16,385 bases of DNA from SG8-4 sp964598225 (GCA_964598225.1 CAZRBG010000096.1:1-16385), one strand, 5' to 3'. Numbered from the stretch's first letter, positions 1 through 6,566 are shown. Notes: generated from the letters alone by a model not told the origin. Numbers and translations are program-made.

Positions 1-1325
1 AGGAATCTTAAACAATCGGCTTGAGAAATTACGTAAAATGAAACCTGCACCCTTTACATCTACAAGTCCAAGCTTCTTGACCTCAGCCCCTCGTCCTAAA
101 TAGCCGAACATTCCCAAGTAGTCTTCTCCGGCGAGCGTCAGGTTCGAGATCGTGTGCCAGTTGCCCTCAAAAACACCGGTAAAAGCATCCCATCGTCCGG
201 CAAAAGCATCCCATTGACCTGAGCCAATCACATTGAAGACCGGTCGGCCATCTTTGCCGTCAAAGGCCGACAGGTCAATATCAGCCATCAGCTTAAAATG
301 CTTATCCCAATCACAGAAGGATAAACCGATGGAATTGAGCTGCTCCGCCGTGTAAATCAAGTACGGATCTGCGTCGGTGCCGGAACCTCCGCCGTAAGTT
401 GGACCGGTGATGACCTTCCCTGGTCTGTTCTCCCAATCGAAGCGTGGGTAATCGTAACCATCATCTATTGTCCATACTGAAACACATGACCCCCAACTGA
501 AGAACGTCTCGGCCGACTTCATCTCGGCTGTTGTTCTGCCGACTCCGCCGGCACTCACAGCCAATCCGCTGGTTTCCATGTCCCAGAAACAGTGGGCGAC
601 TCGGGCATCGCCCTCTCCTGCCAAACCACCTATCCGTTCGTTCCCTGAAACGCTGCCGCTTGAATAGCACTGTTTGATAATACCCCAATCATTTAGTCCC
701 ACCAGTCCGCCAACCGCAGCCGTCCCTGTGACGCTACACGTCGAATAGCAGTTGTATACACCGCCAGCTACCATCTCCCCCGGCCCAGGTCCCCCGTTTT
801 GTCCCACCAATCCCCCAACGGGTGAGTTGCCAGATACGATACCTGTCGAAAAGCAACTGAAGATTTCACCAAATACATTAATTCCAACGAGCCCGCCAAC
901 TGAATTTCCATCTACGACACACGAAGAATAACAGTTAGTGATTGTACCTCCGTTGTCTCCAACGAGCCCGCCAACTAATGTACCGCCTTTGACCGTGGCA
1001 TTTTTCACAGAACAGCCAGTCAATATTGCGCCATATCTGAGATTTCCTACCAATGAACCAACATTACTTCCTGCCTTTGCATCAATCACGGTGTCCATAA
1101 GCATTAAATCTTTTATTTCGCCCCAGACACAGCCAAAAAGGCCTATGAAACCTGTGCTTGTAGACGTGCAGCTAAAGTTTGAGATTGTATGACTGTTGCC
1201 GTCAAGAAAACCGGTAAAGGATGTTCCACTAAATCCGCCTTCTGTGTCGTCACTGTCCGGCGCTATAACGGCCTTGTCGAATATCTTCCGGCCGGGGAGG
1301 CTGGGGTCGAGGTCGATGTCGGCGG
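1..1325 (-). pseudogene. GLUG-repeat secreted protein, 3' part of a gene split by a mobile element (runs off left edge)
   Basis: The minus-strand frame is open from the stop at 1360-1362 to position 1 but has no credible start, because its true 5' part is the rhodanese ORF at 1449-1976. The translation holds two copies of a module that begins with a DPY-I-TAE-L element, continues into DKHF-L-ADIDL and ends in a HTISN motif. Between them lie about six GLUG-type repeats (core VGGLVG-N, followed by a CYS/CFS strand and a V-G turn). GLUG repeats occur in large extracellular beta-helical proteins, so this is probably a surface or secreted domain. Its ligand cannot be told from sequence. The second module has a small in-frame duplication giving WDAFAGRWDAF (repeated aaaagcatccca at 181-192 and 202-213). 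The frame is intact apart from the insertion, so the disruption looks recent. The C-terminus lies outside the window. Confidence 0.85.
1318..1325. repeat. Target site duplication of the MITE, left copy
   Basis: GTCGGCGG at 1318-1325 is repeated exactly at 1467-1474 on the other side of the element. The 8-bp length fits IS66-family transposition. Confidence 0.88.
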
Positions 1326-1466
1326 GTAACCGTTCACGGGAAAAAGAGCCGTTATTCGCTTAGAAATAGGATTTTGATCTAATGTCACCAACTTTTTCCA
1401 AGTGACAACTTGATAAAAGCTGTATTCTTGCCTGATTAACAGCGTTTTTTACCTGTGAACGGTTAC
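1326..1466. mobile_element. IS66-type MITE (141 bp, non-autonomous) inserted in the rhodanese-GLUG gene
   Basis: The element is bounded by inverted repeats: GTAACCGTTCAC at 1326-1337 and its exact complement GTGAACGGTTAC at 1455-1466. The similarity extends to about 18 of 20 bases per end. It is flanked by a perfect 8-bp direct repeat, GTCGGCGG, at 1318-1325 and 1467-1474. Ends starting GTAA together with 8-bp target duplications are hallmarks of the IS66 family. The 141-bp body has no transposase, so it would have to be mobilised in trans. Deleting it with one target copy joins ...FTLTAD to IDLDPS in frame, which proves the insertion site. It also supplies the last residues (TVHR) and the stop codon of the truncated upstream ORF. 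Confidence 0.88.
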
Positions 1467-1976
1467 GTCGGCGGTTAGGGTGAAGTGTTTGTCGTAGTCT
1501 TCGGAGGTTTCACCGAGGGCGATCAGGTCTTCTGCTGTGGCGATTTGGTATGGGTCTTCGGTTGTGCCGGTGCCGCCGGAGTATTTGCAGGGGGCGGTTT
1601 GCCATTGCCAGGCGTTCATGCCTTTGAGCATGTCATAGATTTGCGAGAAGCCCCGTGAATCTAAGAAGCTCGCTGCGGCGTTGCTTCGGCCGCCGCTGCG
1701 GCAGACGACTAATATCGGACGATCCATCGGAAGCTCTGCGTAGCGTTCTCTAAGGACTCCCGAACTCCAGGGGTAATTCAGCGCTGCGGGGATGTGGCCT
1801 TTGGGGTCGCAGTATTCATACGGCTCCCTGACATCGACGACGACCAGATCGCTCGTAGTGTCAATGAGGTCTTTTGCCTCCCGGGCCGTAACGTCGGTGT
1901 GGGCCAGGGCGCAGGGATTAGCCGCGAGCAGAAATAGCACAGCCGATAATAGCACGGTTTGGGGCATTATTTTCAC
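1449..1976 (-). pseudogene. Secreted rhodanese-domain protein, 5' part of a rhodanese-GLUG fusion truncated by a MITE
   Basis: The 175-residue ORF starts at a GTG (1974-1976), preceded by AAGGAGAGG at 1982-1990. Residues 1-26 form a signal peptide (hydrophobic LLSAVLFLLAA, then A-L-A-H). Residues about 28-128 are a single rhodanese domain with VVDVREPYEY, GHIPAALNYPW and the active-site loop CRSGGRS (predicted persulfide cysteine C92), so the sulfurtransferase or redox site is intact. After about residue 132 a GTGTTEDPYQIATAEDL linker starts the GLUG-protein module, which breaks at the MITE; the last four residues (TVHR) and the stop come from the element. The truncated product could still be exported and fold as a rhodanese, so loss of function is not certain for this half. 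Confidence 0.85.
1467..1474. repeat. Target site duplication of the MITE, right copy
   Basis: GTCGGCGG matches 1318-1325 exactly. In the uninterrupted gene this octamer would occur once, encoding part of the ADID stretch. Confidence 0.88.
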
Positions 1977-2005
1977 GACAACCTCTCCTTCAAATAGATT
2001 TTAGC

Positions 2006-2035
2006 CACGAATGAACCCGAATGAACGCGAATAAA
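2006..2035. repeat. Three tandem decamers, CACGAATGAA type
   Basis: The stretch reads cacgaatgaa / cccgaatgaa / cgcgaataaa, an exact 10-bp period. Similar CACGAAT-rich short tandem arrays are scattered between genes in many environmental bacteria, planctomycetes included (recalled, not searched). Here it lies in the 5' leader of the rhodanese gene. Confidence 0.7.
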
Positions 2036-2082
2036 AAACTACAGGAAGAGCGGCTATATTATATCCGCGTTTATATGAGAGT

Positions 2083-2112
2083 AGTGTACCAAAAAGGTAG
2101 ATTGGGTGTCAA
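2083..2112 (-). promoter_or_regulatory. Sigma70-like promoter for the rhodanese-GLUG gene
   Basis: On the minus strand a perfect -35 TTGACA (2107-2112) is followed after 18 bp by TACACT (2083-2088), about 100 bp upstream of the GTG start. Between promoter and gene is a near-palindrome, GCGGATATAATATAGCCGC (minus strand, 2050-2068), which could be an operator or a second -10 element. Confidence 0.55.
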
Positions 2113-2126
2113 GAAATAAGAGAATT

Positions 2127-2144
2127 GGTGCGAAGCATCGCACC
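2127..2144. repeat. Short perfect hairpin
   Basis: GGTGCGA (2127-2133) and TCGCACC (2138-2144) form a perfect 7-bp stem with an AGCA loop. It lies between the tRNA-Leu gene and the rhodanese promoter, both on the minus strand. It could help end tRNA transcription but has no adjacent T-tract in that direction. Confidence 0.45.
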
Positions 2145-2171
2145 CTGCATGTGCTCGCAGTCCTATGGACT

Positions 2172-2199
2172 CTCCCGGTAAGAGGGATCCCTTGCGGGA
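2172..2199. repeat. Nested palindrome around AGGGATCCCT
   Basis: A perfect 10-bp palindrome, AGGGATCCCT, sits between TCCCG and CGGGA arms. It lies between the tRNA gene and the hairpin at 2127-2144 and may be part of the same repeat-derived intergenic block. Confidence 0.4.
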
Positions 2200-2202
2200 C
2201 TT

Positions 2203-2233
2203 ACGGAGAACGCAGAACGCAATACGCAGTACG
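2203..2233. repeat. Tandem heptamers, ACGCAGA/ACGCAAT type
   Basis: Four 7-bp units (acggaga, acgcaga, acgcaat, acgcagt) plus a partial acg directly abut the 3' side of the tRNA-Leu gene. The period is exact with scattered substitutions. Confidence 0.65.
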
Positions 2234-2238
2234 AAAAA

Positions 2239-2323
2239 TGCGGATGAGAGGAGTCGAACCTCCACGGGCTAAAAGCCCACAGGCACCTGAAGCCTGCGCG
2301 TCTGCCAATTCCGCCACATCCGC
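2239..2323 (-). tRNA. tRNA-Leu (anticodon CAG)
   Basis: Read on the minus strand, the acceptor stem GCGGATG (2323-2317) pairs with CATCCGC (2246-2240), with an A discriminator at 2239. The D-arm has TGGCGGAATTGGCAGACG, typical of bacterial tRNA-Leu. The anticodon stem CAGGC/GCCTG holds the loop TTCAGGT, giving anticodon CAG. A long variable arm (TGGGCTTTTAGCCC) marks a class II tRNA, and the T-loop GGTTCGACTCC is canonical. The 3' CCA is not encoded. A run of five T follows immediately (A at 2234-2238 on the plus strand). Confidence 0.96.
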
Positions 2324-2342
2324 GACGATCCTGATTAAGTTG

Positions 2343-2405
2343 TTCGTGGTATGCTCGTGAGAGCATTTCAAAATAACGACTTGACGCCTTACGGCGCCAC
2401 TACAA
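2343..2405. repeat. REP-like structured dispersed repeat, copy 1 (diverged)
   Basis: This stretch shares with 6487-6542 the block gagcatttcaaaataacg, a GCTC-GAGC hairpin and a cgccttacggcg hairpin, and ends CACTACAA. It carries about 6 extra bases (acttga) in the second arm and several substitutions at the left end, so the outer pairing is weaker than in copy 2. It sits just upstream of the tRNA-Leu gene. Confidence 0.75.
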
Positions 2406-2694
2406 GCGGTACATTAGCTTCTCCGGCGCGTTTCGTCAAGAGTTTTGATGCGTGCAGGCGTATAAATTTATTCCGATATAACGAGGGTCCCATAAGCATA
2501 TAAGCGGCCTGCCAAAGTAGAAATCGAATCATGATCGGCCGCTGCATTGTTTCAAATATCCAGTATTTCAACAGCATCATGAGAATTACCTAAATTAACG
2601 GCGACAAATATCCGAAAGTAATACCCAGCGCTAATTCGTCTTTGTCGCCCAGAGCTGTCTGATTCAAGGAACGAACCGAATAAGTGCTGAGCTT
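2406..2694. other. Intergenic stretch with no convincing gene
   Basis: It separates the tRNA/repeat block from the pilus operon. A 63-codon minus-strand ORF (2389-2580) overlaps the REP-like repeat and resembles nothing I recognise. A perfect 9-bp inverted repeat lies at 2600-2649. The rest shows nothing I can name. Confidence 0.5.
2600..2649. promoter_or_regulatory. Inverted repeat GGCGACAAA / TTTGTCGCC upstream of the pilus operon
   Basis: GGCGACAAA (2600-2608) and TTTGTCGCC (2641-2649) are perfect 9-bp complements separated by 32 nt. They lie about 50-95 bp upstream of the proposed -35 box, a position that would suit a dimeric regulator bound at two half-sites. This is inference; a chance repeat or transcript hairpin is possible. 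Confidence 0.35.
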
Positions 2695-2722
2695 TTGTTT
2701 TTGGCGTTTTTTCACATATACT
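2695..2722 (+). promoter_or_regulatory. Candidate promoter of the pilus/secretion operon
   Basis: TTGTTT (2695-2700) and TATACT (2717-2722) are separated by 16 bp. The -10 box matches the consensus at 5 of 6 positions and the -35 at only 3 of 6, suggesting an activated promoter. It lies about 60 bp upstream of the gspE start and is the best-placed promoter-like sequence before the operon. Confidence 0.4.
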
Positions 2723-2784
2723 TTAAACGGTGAGTTACAGGGCTGATGAATAGAAGTATTCCACTATGGAGTTGATCCGATTGG

Positions 2785-4557
2785 ATGGATGGTGCCCACA
2801 CGATATCCAGTGTTCCTGATACTCAGAGCGCCCTTCTTTTCGGCGAGCTGCTTGTATCCAAAGGTCTGCTGAGCGAGCAAGAGCTTCTCGAAGTTCTCGG
2901 CAAGCAGCGCGAGCAAGGCGGCCGCATAGGGGAAGTGCTGCTGCGCCATAATATGCTCAACGACAAGGATGTCATCGCCTCTCTTGCCGAACATTTCTCG
3001 ATGCAGTACGTCTCCTTCGACGATAAAAACATTACCGAGATCATAGATCTGGATGTGGCTCGTCTGCTGCCGGAGAGTATCGCAAAGAGATTTTGTCTTG
3101 TAGCCGTCGGAGAAGAGGACGACGGCGTTGTTATCGCGCTGGCCGACCCGCTGAACGTGGTCGCTATCGATACGGTCACTTTGAAACTGAAACGCCCGAT
3201 AAAGCTGGGGATAAGCTCGCCTAGAGAAATACAGGAGGCGATAGATTTTATCTATCACGGTTCCGACGTCGAGGAAGAGCAGCTCCGAAGCCTTGTGGAA
3301 ATCGAGGTCGGCAACGAGAACAGCAATAGTGACATAAGCATCGACGAACCTGATGAATCCGAGATCACCGGCGAAGATGCCGCGAACAAGGCCCCGGTCA
3401 TCCGGTTCGTCGACCTGCTCATGAGCCAGGCGGTCAAGTGCAGGGCCAGCGACATACACTTCGAACCGCAGGAGAAATCGACAGTTGTCAGGATGCGAGT
3501 GGACGGTATCCTTCGAGACATGGTTCCGCCGGCTAAAAGAATGCAGGCGGCGGTCATTGCCAGGATCAAGATTATCGCGCAGATGGATATCGCCGAGCGA
3601 AGGCTGCCGCAGGACGGGCGGTTCAAGATGAAAATCTCCGGCAAGGCGATAGACGTACGCGTTTCTACAATTCCGACGATATACGGCGAAAAAGTGGTTA
3701 TGCGAATCCTCGATGCCTCGGCGGTCAAGCACGATCTCGATCAACTTGGTGTCGAACCGAACTATCTTAAAGAACTCAAGAGCCAGTTGTCCATGCCGCA
3801 CGGTATCGTAATTGTCACCGGGCCGACCGGCAGCGGCAAGAGCACAACGCTGTACTCGGCGCTGAACTATCTGAAGGACCCGACAAAGAACATAACCACT
3901 GTCGAAGATCCGGTCGAATACCGTCTGGCGGGCATCAATCAGATACAGGTTAAGAAGGAAATCGATCTCAATTTTGCCAGGTGCCTGCGGGCGATCCTCA
4001 GGCAGGACCCCGACATAGTCCTCATCGGTGAGATTCGCGACAAAGAAACCGTCGAGATCGCGATAAAGGCATCTCTGACGGGTCACCTGGTTTTGAGCAC
4101 GTTCCACACGAACGACGCGCCGAGCGCGATAAGCAGGCTGCTCTACATGGGAATCGAACGTTACCTGCTTGCCTCGGCACTGAACCTTGTCGTTGCCCAG
4201 CGGCTGGTTAGAAGAATTTGTGTCCACTGCAAAGAACCTGTGAATTTACGTGATAAAGTGATCGAACGAATGGGACTGAACAAAGAACAGTCGGAGAACT
4301 CTGTTTTCCATCACGGCAAAGGGTGCCAGGCCTGCGGAGGGACCGGGTACCTTGGCCGGCTGCCCATATTCGAGTTCCTCCCGGTGGACCAAGATATAAG
4401 CGAAAGAGTGATCGCCAGCAATACCGAGGCTCAGATTCGCGAGGCCGCACGGAAGAAAGGTTACGGCGGTCTGCTCGAAAGCGGGGTAGGCAAAGTCCTA
4501 CAGGGTCTGACAACCGCCGAAGAGGTTATTCGCATCGCCTTTACGGAAAAAGGATAG
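2785..4557 (+). CDS. gspE: GspE/PilB-type assembly ATPase of a type IV pilus/type II secretion machine
   Basis: The 590-residue protein is a cytoplasmic hexameric ATPase that would drive pilin polymerisation. Residues about 18-80 form an N-terminal MshEN-like domain (FGELLVSKGLLSEQEL, then RIGEVLLRHNML). The catalytic domain shows Walker A GPTGSGKST with K352, the Asp-box region, Walker B VLIGEIRD with E416, and the His-box STFHTNDAP. A zinc-binding tetracysteine (C479-x2-C482 and C514-x2-C517) is typical of GspE/PilB and absent from retraction ATPases of the PilT type, which supports an assembly role. An in-frame TGA at 2773-2775 means the start can only be ATG 2785 or later. The Shine-Dalgarno is poor (GGAG at 2768, 13 nt away). 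First gene of the operon, followed 50 bp later by gspF. Confidence 0.95.
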   Translation: MDGAHTISSVPDTQSALLFGELLVSKGLLSEQELLEVLGKQREQGGRIGEVLLRHNMLNDKDVIASLAEHFSMQYVSFDDKNITEIIDLDVARLLPESIAKRFCLVAVGEEDDGVVIALADPLNVVAIDTVTLKLKRPIKLGISSPREIQEAIDFIYHGSDVEEEQLRSLVEIEVGNENSNSDISIDEPDESEITGEDAANKAPVIRFVDLLMSQAVKCRASDIHFEPQEKSTVVRMRVDGILRDMVPPAKRMQAAVIARIKIIAQMDIAERRLPQDGRFKMKISGKAIDVRVSTIPTIYGEKVVMRILDASAVKHDLDQLGVEPNYLKELKSQLSMPHGIVIVTGPTGSGKSTTLYSALNYLKDPTKNITTVEDPVEYRLAGINQIQVKKEIDLNFARCLRAILRQDPDIVLIGEIRDKETVEIAIKASLTGHLVLSTFHTNDAPSAISRLLYMGIERYLLASALNLVVAQRLVRRICVHCKEPVNLRDKVIERMGLNKEQSENSVFHHGKGCQACGGTGYLGRLPIFEFLPVDQDISERVIASNTEAQIREAARKKGYGGLLESGVGKVLQGLTTAEEVIRIAFTEKG

Positions 4558-4607
4558 TCGCAAAGACACCATTATAAAGATGGGTGTCGTTGGAGAAGGT
4601 TGGAAGG

Positions 4608-5813
4608 ATGAAAAAATATCGATACATAGCTCGAGATTCGGCCGGAAAGCGGAAAAAGGGAACCGTTCAGGCCAATAGCTCCAGTGAGGTCTTAGGCGGG
4701 CTTCGCTCGCAGGGCCTGACGCCAATTTCGGTCAGAGATATATCCGAAGCCGGCTCGAAGAAACGGCGAAAAGGCAATCGCAAAAGAATAAAGTCTGCCG
4801 ACCTGTCGGCATTTTGCTGGCAGTTGGCGACTATGCTCGAGGGCGGTATTCCTATAACCTCGGGTCTGGACATCATCAGTGACGATACGGAAAACGCACA
4901 GCTCCACGATATTCTGAAGAACATTTCAGAAAAAGTTCAGAAAGGCCAACCGGTTTCGGAATGTATCGCCGAATATCCGAAAGTATTCAACAAGCTTTGC
5001 TGTGCAATGGTCGCGGCCGGTGAAACCAGCGGCAATCTTGCCGGGGCGATAAACAAGCTGGCGGAGTATTTCGACAGTCGCGATAAGCTGGCAAAAAAAG
5101 TCAAAGGCGCGATGATTTATCCGGTCTTCGTATTAGCTTTTATCGTTGTAATCGTTATATTCATCATGGCCTTTATCGTCCCGAGGTTCAGGAAAATCTT
5201 CGATCAGATCGGGGGCAAGCTGCCTGCTTTTACAGAGGGCTTTATGGGCTTCTACGATCTGCTGCATTACAATCTTCACTATATTGTCGGCTCGATCGTC
5301 CTGATCAGCGTCCTTACAACCCTTCTTTCCAAGACCAGCAAAGGCCACTATATGTTCAGCAAGCTGGCCCTGACTGTGCCGCTGTTCGGACGTATAACGC
5401 ACCAGGCATTTGTGGCTACATTCTGCAAGACCACATCGACCCTGCTTTCGGCGGGCGTGTCGGTTCTCGATGTGTTTAATATCCTCACCGGAATGACTGA
5501 TAACGATGTTATCAAATCGGCCGTGTCGAAAACCAGAGAGAGCATCGTCGCAGGCTCGAGCATTTCTGCGAGCATGGCTGAGTCCAAGTTTTTTCCGAAT
5601 ATGGTCGTCAAGATGGTCCAGGTCGGCGAAGAGAGCGGTTCTATGCCCGAGGTGCTTGACAAGACCAGCGAACATTACGAACGCAAGGTCGACAGTACGG
5701 TGACGTCGCTTTTGAGTCTTTTGGAGCCGGTGATGATCGTATCGGTCGGCGCGGTCGTATCGGTTGTCGTTATAGCGCTTTACCTGCCGATCTTCACCAT
5801 GTCGGATATGTAG
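4608..5813 (+). CDS. gspF: GspF/PilC-type inner-membrane platform protein
   Basis: This 401-residue polytopic protein is the inner-membrane platform on which the assembly ATPase acts. The N-terminal YRYIARDSAGKRKKG matches the usual start of the family. Two homologous cytoplasmic T2SF domains follow (about 65-190 and 265-390), each with a repeated L-x-x-G-x-x-(I/V) pattern (MLEGGIPITSGLDI and LLSAGVSVLDVFNI) and a VAAGE-SG or VQVGEESG motif. Membrane segments lie at about 169-192, 223-241 and 368-397. I chose ATG 4608, with GGAGAAGG at 4592-4599, 8 nt upstream. A GTG at 4584 would add eight residues that fit the family poorly. Length and layout are normal. Confidence 0.95.
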   Translation: MKKYRYIARDSAGKRKKGTVQANSSSEVLGGLRSQGLTPISVRDISEAGSKKRRKGNRKRIKSADLSAFCWQLATMLEGGIPITSGLDIISDDTENAQLHDILKNISEKVQKGQPVSECIAEYPKVFNKLCCAMVAAGETSGNLAGAINKLAEYFDSRDKLAKKVKGAMIYPVFVLAFIVVIVIFIMAFIVPRFRKIFDQIGGKLPAFTEGFMGFYDLLHYNLHYIVGSIVLISVLTTLLSKTSKGHYMFSKLALTVPLFGRITHQAFVATFCKTTSTLLSAGVSVLDVFNILTGMTDNDVIKSAVSKTRESIVAGSSISASMAESKFFPNMVVKMVQVGEESGSMPEVLDKTSEHYERKVDSTVTSLLSLLEPVMIVSVGAVVSVVVIALYLPIFTMSDM

Positions 5814-5887
5814 GAATCATGCAGGAAATTTCTCAAAGATTGTAGTTAAGTCAGGCGAGGTTCTGACCGATTGTAAGAATGATTCCT
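5812..5887 (+). promoter_or_regulatory. Candidate structured RNA element between gspF and the pilin gene
   Basis: AGGAATCAT (5812-5820, overlapping the gspF stop codon) and ATGATTCCT (5879-5887) are perfect 9-bp complements. They enclose smaller pairings, including GAAATTTC and GTCAG-CTGAC (about 5850-5867). The shape is a closed multibranch structure rather than a simple terminator, and no T-tract follows. It could set pilin mRNA processing or stability, or act as a leader; I do not recognise a known riboswitch core. Confidence 0.35.
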
Positions 5888-6012
5888 GGAGGAACTCAAT
5901 CCGCTTGTTATTGAATTAGCGATTAAGGAATTTGTATTTGTTGCAAAGGCGCCGGGTGAGGTACTTGGCTGCAAGAAAACTTTTTTCAAACTAATTTATT
6001 GGAGAGATGAAA

Positions 6013-6438
6013 ATGAACGGGAAGAAAGCTTTTACATTGGTGGAGTTGATGGTTGTAATTCTGATCGTAGGCATCCTGGCTGCAGTGGCGATCCCCCTGA
6101 TGCAGGGCAGGATCGACAAGGCCAAATGGTCGGAAGCCAATGCAACAGCGGGCACGATTAAGACAGCCATTCGTGCGTATGCTGCCGAAACAAGCGTTTC
6201 TACAGCGGCGGCGAACTGCGTGGGTACGCTTGACACCACGTCCATACAGGGATACCTTGGTTTTGAGTCAACCGATCTGGAGGGAACATATTTTACCGCC
6301 AGCGATTATGAGGTTATCTCTATAACAGAAGATGCCGATAACGGTGTACAAATAGTGGTCACAGTTACCGCCAGCAAGACCGATGCTCCGACCGGTTCGT
6401 ATCAGCTCGAAGCAGACGGCGACTGGGTCAAGCAATAA
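6013..6438 (+). CDS. Major type IV pilin / GspG-like major pseudopilin
   Basis: The protein has a short class III leader (MNGKKA), then FTLVELMVVILIVGILAAVAIP with Glu at mature position 5, the standard prepilin peptidase substrate and N-terminal helix. Ala rather than Gly precedes the cleavage site. About 135 mature residues remain, with a small C-terminal domain holding one cysteine, unlike disulfide-looped pilins. GGAGAG at 6001-6006 is 6 nt from ATG 6013 but directly abuts ATG 6007, so 6013 is the likelier start (141 aa). It stands apart between two structured non-coding regions, as expected of a highly expressed fibre subunit. Whether the fibre is a surface pilus or a secretion pseudopilus cannot be decided here. 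Confidence 0.92.
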   Translation: MNGKKAFTLVELMVVILIVGILAAVAIPLMQGRIDKAKWSEANATAGTIKTAIRAYAAETSVSTAAANCVGTLDTTSIQGYLGFESTDLEGTYFTASDYEVISITEDADNGVQIVVTVTASKTDAPTGSYQLEADGDWVKQ

Positions 6439-6486
6439 AAAAACGATACGACGGATTTTGCTCAGCAGGCAGCGGTACGAATTTCG

Positions 6487-6542
6487 TTTGTAGTGTGCTC
6501 GTAAGAGCATTTCAAAATAACGCCTTACGGCGTCACTACAAA
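6487..6542. repeat. REP-like structured dispersed repeat, copy 2
   Basis: The 56-bp unit is bounded by TTTGTAGTG (6487-6495) and its exact complement CACTACAAA (6534-6542). Inside are two hairpins: GCTC-gtaa-GAGC and ACGCC-ttac-GGCGT, joined by atttcaaaata. The predicted fold is a three-way junction. Copy 1 is at 2343-2405. Confidence 0.82.
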
Positions 6543-6566
6543 CTGGCAAGTTTGATACTCCAGAGC

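Noticed and set aside
600..1000. Regularly spaced repeats suggesting a CRISPR array
   Set aside because: The spacing and similarity come from coding repeats (VGGLVG-N) of the GLUG protein on the minus strand; there are no identical repeats with unique spacers.
2127..2144. Intrinsic terminator for the tRNA-Leu gene
   Set aside because: The hairpin is about 100 bp past the tRNA 3' end and lacks a T-tract; the T-run directly after the tRNA has no hairpin of its own.
2389..2580. 63-codon minus-strand ORF with an AGGT sequence upstream
   Set aside because: Its 3' end lies inside the REP-like repeat, it resembles no family I know, and the region is otherwise repeat-derived. A decayed gene fragment is possible but unsupported.
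2764..4227. Long antisense ORF (487 codons) opposite the assembly ATPase gene
   Set aside because: It mirrors the codon pattern of gspE, has no recognisable domain, and the plus-strand gene is unmistakable. Similar long antisense frames lie opposite gspF, the GspB/PilP-like gene and the secretin and were rejected for the same reason.
4584..4607. GTG 4584 as the gspF start
   Set aside because: ATG 4608 has a GGAGAAGG Shine-Dalgarno at 8 nt and gives the usual family N-terminus; the extra eight residues do not fit.
5941..6000. Sigma54 promoter before the pilin gene
   Set aside because: TTGGCTGCAAG looks suggestive, but the GG-N10-GC spacing of a -24/-12 promoter is not met.
5814..6006. Cyclic-di-GMP (GEMM) riboswitch upstream of the pilin gene
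   Set aside because: The conserved GEMM core was not found here or at 6439-6920; the pairings seen do not match that fold.
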